64,000 nucleotides of DNA from Streptomyces sp. A1277. Its GTDB lineage: Bacteria; Actinomycetota; Actinomycetes; Streptomycetales; Streptomycetaceae. The stretch lies in assembly GCF_004795015.1 (NCBI RefSeq), contig NZ_SSBI01000026.1:1-64000 (forward strand), written 5' to 3'. The notes below the pieces were generated by a model, which was not told the origin of the DNA, searched no databases, and saw only the letters and a list, made by a program, of their open reading frames with translations. A program made the translations under genes and the position numbers. Positions within the stretch are counted from its first letter, which is position 1; every line of letters begins with the position of its first letter. Shown piece after piece: positions 15,893 through 22,834 of this stretch.

Positions 15893-17539
15893 TTACAGCA
15901 GGGTCAGGGTGAGCGTGGCGCTGTAATCTCCGGGGCGGGTGAATTCGGGAACGGTGAGCGTGAGGCCCGCGTCGGTGTCGAACTTTCCGCCGGTGAACGG
16001 ACGTGATCCGTCCGGATTCATCCGGCACAGGCTCGCCGCCTCGCTGCCGAGCGTGGTGGGCGATCCGGCCACCGGTGTGCCCACGCTGCCGTCCTGCGGG
16101 GTGCAGGCCGGTGCCCAGCGCACGGCTCCGGCCGGGATGGTGTCCCCGCCCGCGCTGGTGAAGGCGGTGAGGGTGCCGGTCAGGGACCAGCCGCTGTTGA
16201 CGCCCCGGGCGTCCTGCACCTCCACCCGGTTGAGCCGGGCGCGCTGCACCCCGCCGCCTTCGCCGAGCACCGTCGTACCGAAGTCGACGGAGTCGCCGTC
16301 CTGGGTCATGGACAGCGTCCCGGCCCTGATCTCGGTGGTCAGGCGCTGCTCGGCCGTGCCGCCGCCGTCCCCGCCGCCCTCGGTGGTGACGGTGAACGGG
16401 GCGGTGCGTACGGTCGCCGGGTCGTTGCCCTCGTCCGCCTGGACGGCCACCACGTCGTCCGAGATGACGGTGAAGTCCACGGCGAAGGCGCCGTCCGTGC
16501 CGCTCTTGACGTAGACCGCGCTGTCGTCGAGCACGGCGCCCGAGGCGTCGAGGCCGATGACGTTGATCCAGCGGTCCGGGTTGTAGTTGCGGCCGCTGAC
16601 CGTGATCACGCTGCCGACCGGGCCGCGGTCCGGGGTCAGCGCGATCTCCCGGTTGCCGGCCGCGACCGCCTCCACGGTGAGGGGGGCGGTGGCCTCCCTC
16701 GTACCGTCGTTGACCTTGACGAGGTACGAGCCGTTCGGCACCGCCCCGGCCTCGCCGAGGGTCGCGGTGCCGGACAGCGTCCCGTAGGCGTCGATCCGCA
16801 GGGCGTGCGAGGTGAACTTCAGCGGATCGCAGCCACCGCCGCCGGCCGCGCAGAGCGACGGGGCGGGCGAGGCGCCCGGGGTCCAGCCCGAACCGCTCAG
16901 CTTCACCGCGGTGTGCGGGCGCACCGGGTCCGCGGGGGCGGTGAGGGTGGCGGGGTCGGAGGTGGAGCCCTCCGCCGTGACGGTGCCGACGCCGGCCTCG
17001 CCGCCGACGATGTCGCAGGGCGTCTCGAAGACCGAGCCGAGTACCTTGGTCTGCGTCAGCGTGCGGACCACCGCGAACGAGATGTCTCCCGACGCGTCCG
17101 CCGGGAGCAGGAAGTCGCCCTCGTACGCCGGGATCTCGATGGGCACCCCGGCCGGGATGTCCATGACGACCTCGGGGCCGCGCACGGTGACCGTGCCCGT
17201 GGCGCCGCCCGACATCGCGAGGTCGAGGCTGGGGATGGTCGGCACGTCGGCCAGGGCGAGGGCGCTGGTGGCCGGGGACGGGCCCAGGGTCACCTTCGCG
17301 TGCACCTTGCCGCCCGGTTCCACGACGGCGGGCGACAGCTCCACGTCCATCTGCTGCGGCCCGGTCGCCTCGCCCTGACCGGCCGGCAGGATGCAGTGGA
17401 CGGTCGGGGCGGCCGTCCCGGCGGCCGAGTCGGGGACGGGCGCGGGGCGCGGGGACGCCGAGGCTCCGGCGCAGCCCAGCGACAGCACGAAGCAGGCAGC
17501 GAGCAGCCCGGTCACTCCGGGTCTTCGTCGTCGGATCAC
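15893..17539 (-). CDS. secreted Ig-like protein with C-terminal WxL-like domain
   Basis: A 548-residue exported protein, paralogue of the gene at 13729: same first domain (TVHCILPAGQGEATGPQQ), one LCAAGGGGCD module and one IPT-like unit (GPVGSVITVSGRNY). The last about 145 residues differ: they follow the WxL-domain pattern GTLSM...VDFG...VQDARGVNSGWSLTG...LTVPEF...YSATLTLTL, with the W-x-L at GWSL. WxL domains in Firmicutes bind the cell wall non-covalently. The N-terminus has an Arg-rich signal sequence; LSLGC is a weak lipobox candidate. The GTG at 17539 has AAAGGG 9 nt upstream. It is divergent from the small secreted protein at 17829. Role inferred: wall-associated surface protein. Confidence 0.8.
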   Translation of the reverse strand: MIRRRRPGVTGLLAACFVLSLGCAGASASPRPAPVPDSAAGTAAPTVHCILPAGQGEATGPQQMDVELSPAVVEPGGKVHAKVTLGPSPATSALALADVPTIPSLDLAMSGGATGTVTVRGPEVVMDIPAGVPIEIPAYEGDFLLPADASGDISFAVVRTLTQTKVLGSVFETPCDIVGGEAGVGTVTAEGSTSDPATLTAPADPVRPHTAVKLSGSGWTPGASPAPSLCAAGGGGCDPLKFTSHALRIDAYGTLSGTATLGEAGAVPNGSYLVKVNDGTREATAPLTVEAVAAGNREIALTPDRGPVGSVITVSGRNYNPDRWINVIGLDASGAVLDDSAVYVKSGTDGAFAVDFTVISDDVVAVQADEGNDPATVRTAPFTVTTEGGGDGGGTAEQRLTTEIRAGTLSMTQDGDSVDFGTTVLGEGGGVQRARLNRVEVQDARGVNSGWSLTGTLTAFTSAGGDTIPAGAVRWAPACTPQDGSVGTPVAGSPTTLGSEAASLCRMNPDGSRPFTGGKFDTDAGLTLTVPEFTRPGDYSATLTLTLL

Positions 17540-17828
17540 CTGACACCCTTTCCTGGACCATTGATTGCGCACATTGAGGAGGCCGCGTCCAGAGAAGTCA
17601 AGAGACACCGAATTGATCCTTTCGGACCCGCACCACCCGTCCCCCGAAATGAATTTCCGACTGGTTTCCGCACCGCTTCCCGCACACCTGTTGACTTCTT
17701 CGAAGATCACCGTTTCACTGCACCCGACATGCCGGGCCCGGCACGCAGATCCGTACGTACGAGCAAGGCATCGCACACGGCGCGTACGGCGAATCCGCGG
17801 AATTCAACCGGAAGGAGTTCCACCCGTC

Positions 17829-18386
17829 ATGTCGATCTCTTCACGCGCTTCGAGAGCGCCGGGCCGAAGACGCTTACCGCTGGTCCTGGCGGCGGCGTGT
17901 TCGTCCGGAGCGCTGCTCGCCCTGTCCGCCCCTACGGCCTCGGCGGTGACCCCGCTCACCGCGACGGCCACCTACGACTGCGGCTCCTGGGGCAGCGGTC
18001 TGGCCACCCTGACCGCGGCCAACGGCGCCTCCGGCAAGACCGTCAAGGTCACGTCCACGGCGATCACGATGCCGTCCGGCACGAGTGCCGACCCGAACAG
18101 CATCACGACGACGCTCAAGCTCACCAAGACCTCGGGCGGCGTCACCAGTCAGGTGCAGTTCTCCGCGAAGACCAACCCCGGTCTCAGCGGCGGCAATCCG
18201 ATCACACTCGGACCGCTGAAGCTCACCTCGGGCACGCTCGCGGCCGGGGACAGCACCGATTCCGTGGTGCTGCCCGCTCCCCCGGGCACCTCCAACTGGT
18301 CACTGCAGATCGTGGCCTCGTCCCCGACGTCCGCCACCGTGCCGTGCGTGGCGACGTCCGCCCTGTCCGCGCCGTTCGTCTGGTAG
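17829..18386 (+). CDS. small secreted beta-rich protein
   Basis: A 185-residue exported protein. The signal peptide is residues about 1-40 (RRRLPLVLAAACSSGALLALSAPTASA). The mature part is Thr/Ser-rich and beta-like with one cysteine near each end (TYDCGSWGSG and VPCVATS), the same Cys-to-Cys layout as the first domain of the two large neighbours. AAGGAG lies 12 nt before the ATG. Divergent from the WxL-like gene across 289 nt, suggesting joint control. Function unknown; likely part of the same surface complex. Confidence 0.72.
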   Translation: MSISSRASRAPGRRRLPLVLAAACSSGALLALSAPTASAVTPLTATATYDCGSWGSGLATLTAANGASGKTVKVTSTAITMPSGTSADPNSITTTLKLTKTSGGVTSQVQFSAKTNPGLSGGNPITLGPLKLTSGTLAAGDSTDSVVLPAPPGTSNWSLQIVASSPTSATVPCVATSALSAPFVW

Positions 18387-18402
18387 CGGGCCCAGCATGA
18401 CG

Positions 18403-18442
18403 CCGGCCCGGGGCGAGGACGGCTGTCCCCGCCCCGGGCCGG
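18403..18442. terminator. bidirectional hairpin terminator
   Basis: A 13-bp stem (CCGGCCCGGGGCG with its complement) and 14-nt loop sits between the convergent small secreted protein (+) and helicase (-) genes. Confidence 0.75.
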
Positions 18443-18466
18443 TGCGTGCCCGTGCCGTACGGCGAC

Positions 18467-20248
18467 TCACCTCATCCGGGTGGCCCACTCCTGGACCTTC
18501 TTGATCCGCTGCTCGATCTGCCCGGCCGTGGCCTCCGCGCTCGGCGGCCCGCCGCACACCCGGCGCAGCTCGGTGTGGATGACGCCGTGCGGCTTGCCGC
18601 TCTGGTGGGTGTAGGCCGACACCATGGTGTTCAGCTGCTTGCGCAGGCCCAGCAGCTGCTTGTGCGTGACGACCGGCCGGTCCTGGGCCGGCTTCTCCAG
18701 CAGGTCGGCCTCCGACGAGGGCTTCTGTCTGCTGTGCGCGATCTGCCGGGTCTGCCGCTTCTGGAGCAGCAGCTGCACCTGGTCGGGTTCGAGGAGCCCG
18801 GGAATGCCGAGGTAGTCCTGCTCCTCCTCGCTGCCGGGGTGCGCCTGCATGCCGAACTCGGCGCCGTCGTACAGCACCCGGTCGAAGACCGCGTCGGACT
18901 CCAGCGCCTCGAACGGCAACTGCTCCTCGGTCTCCTCGTCCTCCAGCCTCTCGGCGTCGGCGAGGAGCTGGTCCTCCTCGGCGAACGGGTTCTCCTCGTC
19001 GCTGCCCTTCTTGGGCTTGTCGAGGACGTGGTCCCGTTCGACCTCCATCTCGTTGGCGAAGTCGAGGAGCATCGGGATGGTCGGCACGAAGACGGACGCG
19101 GTCTCGCCGCGCCTGCGGGAGCGCACGAAGCGGCCGACGGCCTGGGCGAAGAACAGCGGGGTCGAGATGGTGGTGGCGTACACGCCGACGGCCAGGCGCG
19201 GCACGTCGACCCCTTCGGACACCATGCGGACCGCGACCATCCAGCGCGACTCGTCCTCGCTGAACTTGTCGATCTTCTTCGACGCGGCCTTCTCGTCGGA
19301 GAGGACGACGGTGGCCGACTCGCCGGTGACCTTCTTCAGGATCTTGGCGTACGCGCGCGCCGACTCCTGGTCCGTGGCGATGACGAGCCCGCCCGCGTCC
19401 GGGATGCCCTTGCGGACCTCGGTGAGCCGCTTGTCGGCGGCGCTGAGCACGTTGGGGATCCAGTCGCCGGTGGGCGACAGGGCGGTGCGCCATGCCTGCC
19501 CGATGGCGTCCTTGGTCATCGGCTCGCCGAGCCGGGCGGCGATCTCGTCCCCGGCCTTGGTGCGCCAGCGCATGTTGCCGCTGTAGCTGAGGAAGATCAC
19601 CGGACGCACGACGCCGTCGGCCAGCGCGTTGCCGTAGCCGTAGGTGTAGTCGGCCGAGGAGCGGCGGATGCCGTCGTTGCCCTCCTCGTAGACGACAAAC
19701 GGGATCGGGTTGGTGTCCGACCGGAACGGCGTACCGGTGAGCGCGAGCCGCCGGGTGGCCGGGTCGAACGCCTCCTGGCATGCCTCGCCCCAGGACTTCG
19801 AGTCACCGGCGTGGTGGATCTCGTCCAGGATCACCAGGGTCTTGCGCTGCTCGCACCGGTTGCGGTGCAGCATCGGGCGCACGCCGACGCCCGCGTACGT
19901 GACGGCGACCCCGTGGTACTCCTTGCTCAGCGGGCCTGCGCTGTAGTCGGGGTCGAGCTTGATCCCTATCCGGGCGGCCGCCTCCGCCCACTGCTTCTTC
20001 AGGTGCTCGGTGGGAGCGACGACGGTGACCTGCTGCACGACGTGGTGGTGCAGCAGCCAGGACGCGAGGGTCAGCGCGAAGGTGGTCTTCCCCGCGCCGG
20101 GGGTGGCGACCGCGAGGAAGTCGCGCGGCTGCTCCTGGATGTACTTCTCCATGGCGCCCTGCTGCCAGGCTCGCAGCTTGCCGGCGGTGCCCCAGGGGGC
20201 GCGGCCGGGGAAGGCGGGTGAGAGGTGGTGGGAGGCGGTAGTAGTCAC
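18467..20248 (-). CDS. superfamily 2 DEAD/DEAH-box helicase
   Basis: A 593-residue SF2 ATPase of the XPB/RAD25-like type III-restriction-fold group. Motif I is ATPGAGKTTFAL (about 45), motif Ia VVAPTEHLKKQW, motif II (DEAD-type) VILDEIHHAGD, motif III LTGTPFRSD, motifs V-VI VRMVSEGVDVP and QAVGRFVRSRR, so both RecA-like domains are complete. The C-terminal 200 residues are acidic (EEENPFAEEDQLLADAERLEDEETEEQL) and helical. It unwinds or translocates on nucleic acid; the cellular process is unknown. The start GTG at 20248 has CGGAGA 5 nt upstream; the frame is open further. Confidence 0.9.
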   Translation of the reverse strand: MTTTASHHLSPAFPGRAPWGTAGKLRAWQQGAMEKYIQEQPRDFLAVATPGAGKTTFALTLASWLLHHHVVQQVTVVAPTEHLKKQWAEAAARIGIKLDPDYSAGPLSKEYHGVAVTYAGVGVRPMLHRNRCEQRKTLVILDEIHHAGDSKSWGEACQEAFDPATRRLALTGTPFRSDTNPIPFVVYEEGNDGIRRSSADYTYGYGNALADGVVRPVIFLSYSGNMRWRTKAGDEIAARLGEPMTKDAIGQAWRTALSPTGDWIPNVLSAADKRLTEVRKGIPDAGGLVIATDQESARAYAKILKKVTGESATVVLSDEKAASKKIDKFSEDESRWMVAVRMVSEGVDVPRLAVGVYATTISTPLFFAQAVGRFVRSRRRGETASVFVPTIPMLLDFANEMEVERDHVLDKPKKGSDEENPFAEEDQLLADAERLEDEETEEQLPFEALESDAVFDRVLYDGAEFGMQAHPGSEEEQDYLGIPGLLEPDQVQLLLQKRQTRQIAHSRQKPSSEADLLEKPAQDRPVVTHKQLLGLRKQLNTMVSAYTHQSGKPHGVIHTELRRVCGGPPSAEATAGQIEQRIKKVQEWATRMR

Positions 20249-20399
20249 GGTCTCCGGTTCGGGTCTCTCGGGTACGTGTGGCGCTGTCCGCACGGGCCGG
20301 GCCGGCCCCGCACGCGATACGACAACCGGGCCACCCTACCGGGGCCGGCGCCCCGCCCCGCCGCGTACCGCACCGCCCCGCACGGAATTGCGACGGCTC

Positions 20400-20788
20400 T
20401 CACACGGGGCCGGTCGCCAGGTCGCGCAGGCCCTGGGAGATGACCTTCACCTCGTCCGTCCCGCCCGTCGCGACGGCGATGACCAGGCGTTCCCCGCGTC
20501 GATATCGGGGCGGAGATCGACCCCGTTCATGGCGAGGAAGGTGACGCAGGACAGCCAGGCGGTGTGTTTGTCGCCGTCGAAGAGCGGGCGGTTGATCGCC
20601 AGGGACTGCAGAAGTGCGGCCGCCTTGTCGATGACGTCCGTATATGCCTCCTGGCCGAACATGGACGCCGACGGCCGGTGGGCCGCCGACTCCAGGAGGC
20701 CGGCGTCGCGGACCACGATCTGCATGTCGGGGCAGGCGTGCTCGGCGATGACGAGGATGTCCTCGGAGCTCAGGTAGACGCAGCTCAC
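20400..20788 (-). pseudogene. doc: frameshifted Doc/Fic-type toxin (death-on-curing family)
   Basis: From a GTG at 20788 the frame reads a Doc-type protein (VSCVYLSSEDILVIAEHA..., SLAINRPLFDGDKHTAWL, FLAMNGVDLRPDIDAG) and then goes out of frame at a G4 run (plus-strand C4 at 20492-20495), ending early at 20447. Restoring one G gives ERLVIAVATGGTDEVKVISQGLRDL, the expected Doc C-terminus, with its own stop at 20400. The Fic-like motif is also degenerate: families usually have NHxLxDGNKR, here NRPLFDGDKH, so the key His, Asn and Arg are changed. A working Doc would phosphorylate EF-Tu. Start overlaps the antitoxin stop (GTGA). Probably inactive. Confidence 0.8.
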
Positions 20789-20986
20789 TTGAGCCGCTCC
20801 ATGAGCTCGCCCCACTTGGCGGCCTGCTCCTTGGCGGCCCGGCGGACGATGGCCTGCTGAGCGGTCCGGGCCAGGTAGCCGTCCACGGCCCGGAGCAGTA
20901 GGGCGTGCATGCTCGTGCCCTCCTGCTCGGCGCGCCGCTTGAGGGCTTCGGTCTGGTCGTCCACGGAGGCGCACGTTCATAGCCAT
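20785..20986 (-). pseudogene. frameshifted Phd/RHH-type antitoxin partner of Doc
   Basis: The gene reads MAMNVRL from the ATG at 20986 (MNVRL from 20980), the start of a ribbon-helix-helix antitoxin. One extra base near 20962-20967 (an extra nucleotide between CTC and GAC) then shifts the frame to that which encodes VDDQTEALKRRAEQEGTSMHALLLRAVDGYLART... ending at the stop 20785. From start to stop is 202 nt, not a multiple of three. An alternative GTG start at the shift would give a 60-residue protein lacking the DNA-binding strand. The stop overlaps the doc start. It belongs to a decayed toxin-antitoxin operon. Confidence 0.72.
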
Positions 20987-21027
20987 ACCAAAACGGTTAC
21001 CACCGCATGGGGCCGAACCGGTACCAG

Positions 21028-22521
21028 TTACGACGTCCGCACCCGCCCCGCCACCCACGCCCCCGCCAGGGCCACCGCCGCCATCGGCAGGAAGACCATC
21101 GCGAACGCGGCCGGGTGGGAGGCGGCGGTGGTGGCCCTCACCGCCTCGTGGGCCGCGTCCACCGTGCCGCCGCCCAGGGCCGCGAAGGCGGCGCCGCCCG
21201 CGGCGAGCAGCAGGACGTTGGAGAGGCCGTCGGAGATCTGGAGGGCGGCCGAGTTGGCGCCCGCCTCCTCGGGTGCGGACAGCTTCAGGAGCAGGACGCT
21301 GGTCGAGGCGATGACCACACCCATGCCGAAGCAGCCGAAGGCCCAGGCGACCGCCACCGTCCACACCGGCACGGAGTGGACCAGCACGGCGGGGGCCGCC
21401 GCGATGGCGGCGGCGACCAGGACCATGCCGCCGACCATCAGCCGCTCGCGGTGCGGTTCCATGCGCGGCCGGGACTGTACGTAGGAGCCCAGCGCCCACG
21501 TACCGCCGCCGGCGGCGAGGGAGAGGCCGGCCAGGGTCGGGGAGACGCCGCGCTCGGTGACCAGCATCAGCGGGACGAACGACTCGGCGGCGATGAAGGA
21601 CCCGGCCCCCACCCCGCGCAGCAGCACCACCGCCGGCAGTCCGCGCGCCGCGCGTGCCGTGCCCGGGGGCAGCAGGCCCCGGATCGCCGGGACGAGCAGC
21701 GCGACCCCGGCGGCGGCCGGCAGCAGGGAGAACCAGTTCCGCTCCTGACCGGCGTACTGGAGCAGCCCGGCGCCCACCGAGATGCCCAGCGCGAGCGCGA
21801 TGCGCCGGCGGTCGTACGGTTCGACGGGCGCCGCCGGGTCGGCGGGCCCGGACGCCATGCGCCGGATCTCGGGCAGCGCGAGCGCCAGCGGGAAGACGAC
21901 CAGGACCGGGATGCCGATGAAGACCCAGCGCCAGCCCAGGTGCTCGGTGACACTTCCGGAGGCCAGCGGCCCGACGACCGAGGGGATCACCCAGCTCGCG
22001 GCGAAAGCGGCCAGGATCCCCGGCCGCAGATGCTCCGGGTAGGCCCGGCTGATCACCACGTACAACGCGACGATCACCAGGCCGCCGCCGAGCCCCTGCA
22101 CGGCCCGGCCCGCGATGAACATCCACATGGAGCCCGCGGTCCCGGACAGCAGCAGCCCCGCCGCGAAGGCGCTGATCCCGGTGGCCAGCGGCGCCAGCGG
22201 TCCGCGCCGGTCGGCCCACTGCCCGGACAGCACCATCGCGAAGAGGCTGGTGGTGAAGTACGCCGAGAACGCGAACGCGTACAGCGGGACGCCGTGCAGC
22301 TCCCGGGCGGCGACCGGCATCGCGGTCCCCACGGCGGTCGCCTCGAAGGCGATCAGGAACACCACGGAGACGATGCCGATGCTCAGCGCCCGGTAGGTCC
22401 GCCCGAGAATCCCCTCCGGCGATGCGGGGCCGGTGTGGTCCGTCTGGTCGAGGGGGCCGGTGCCGTCGGTGGCTTCGATGAGGGGCGAGACATCGGCGTC
22501 ACGCGGTTCCAGGGCGGTCAT
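21028..22521 (-). CDS. MFS-family multidrug/small-molecule exporter
   Basis: A 497-residue membrane protein with about 12-14 hydrophobic segments after a 45-residue polar N-terminus. MFS motif A appears as GQWADRRGPLAPL after helix 2, and motif C-like GxxxxGPxLG (SWVIPSVVGPLASG) in helix 5 marks drug/H+ antiporters. The helices start at about residue 47 (ALSIGIVSVVFLIAFEATAVGTAMPVA). Substrate unknown. It starts at the ATG 22521, with the tRNA-Cys promoter region 130 nt further on, and ends 41 nt from the antitoxin remnant. Confidence 0.87.
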   Translation of the reverse strand: MTALEPRDADVSPLIEATDGTGPLDQTDHTGPASPEGILGRTYRALSIGIVSVVFLIAFEATAVGTAMPVAARELHGVPLYAFAFSAYFTTSLFAMVLSGQWADRRGPLAPLATGISAFAAGLLLSGTAGSMWMFIAGRAVQGLGGGLVIVALYVVISRAYPEHLRPGILAAFAASWVIPSVVGPLASGSVTEHLGWRWVFIGIPVLVVFPLALALPEIRRMASGPADPAAPVEPYDRRRIALALGISVGAGLLQYAGQERNWFSLLPAAAGVALLVPAIRGLLPPGTARAARGLPAVVLLRGVGAGSFIAAESFVPLMLVTERGVSPTLAGLSLAAGGGTWALGSYVQSRPRMEPHRERLMVGGMVLVAAAIAAAPAVLVHSVPVWTVAVAWAFGCFGMGVVIASTSVLLLKLSAPEEAGANSAALQISDGLSNVLLLAAGGAAFAALGGGTVDAAHEAVRATTAASHPAAFAMVFLPMAAVALAGAWVAGRVRTS

Positions 22522-22654
22522 GAGCCAAGGGTAAGGGGCGAAACCCGCCTTGAGCCCTGTCGGAAGTCGCCCCCGCGCTCCGCCCTTGGTCGTAGACCCG
22601 CCGCGTGGAACGTGAACGCCGTATGGCAGTCGCGTTGCACACCGCCCCGAACCC

Positions 22655-22684
22655 TTGAGCGGCGCCCGGGCCCGCCCCTACGGT
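22655..22684 (+). promoter_or_regulatory. candidate promoter of tRNA-Cys
   Basis: TTGAGC at 22655-22660 and TACGGT at 22679-22684, 18 nt apart, fit the housekeeping -35 (TTGAC-like) and -10 (TANNNT) boxes. The implied start is about 22691, 15 nt before the tRNA 5' end. Confidence 0.55.
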
Positions 22685-22705
22685 CGTCTCAGCGACGCCA
22701 CGCAG

Positions 22706-22780
22706 GACCGTGTGCCCGAGAGGCTCAGGGGCTCGACTGCAACTCGAGTTACACCGGTTCGAATCCGGTCACGGTCTCCA
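22706..22780 (+). tRNA. tRNA-Cys (anticodon GCA), CCA encoded
   Basis: The 75-nt sequence folds as a tRNA: acceptor GACCGTG pairs with CACGGTC; D-arm CCC/GGG; anticodon stem CTCGA/TCGAG with loop CTGCAAC (anticodon GCA); T-arm ACCGG/CCGGT with loop TTCGAAT; discriminator U followed by an encoded CCA ending at 22780. U73 is the usual identity base of tRNA-Cys. A short variable loop excludes Ser/Leu/Tyr. Flanked by a promoter candidate and a terminator. Confidence 0.93.
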
Positions 22781-22783
22781 CAC

Positions 22784-22818
22784 CACCGCCCGCCCCTCGC
22801 GACGAGGGGCGGGCGGTG
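22784..22818. terminator. bidirectional terminator of tRNA-Cys and xdhB
   Basis: A 16-bp stem (CACCGCCCGCCCCTCG with its complement) closes a 3-nt loop CGA. It begins 4 nt after the tRNA and ends 16 nt from the stop of the convergent dehydrogenase operon. Confidence 0.85.
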
Positions 22819-22834
22819 TCGTGTGCGGGGCGGC

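Noticed and set aside
20447..22219. 590-codon frame seeming to join MFS, antitoxin and doc
   Set aside because: Only its last part (MAMNVRL... and the Doc sequence) shows homology, and the antitoxin-to-Doc frame match comes from the indel. The MFS gene uses another frame.
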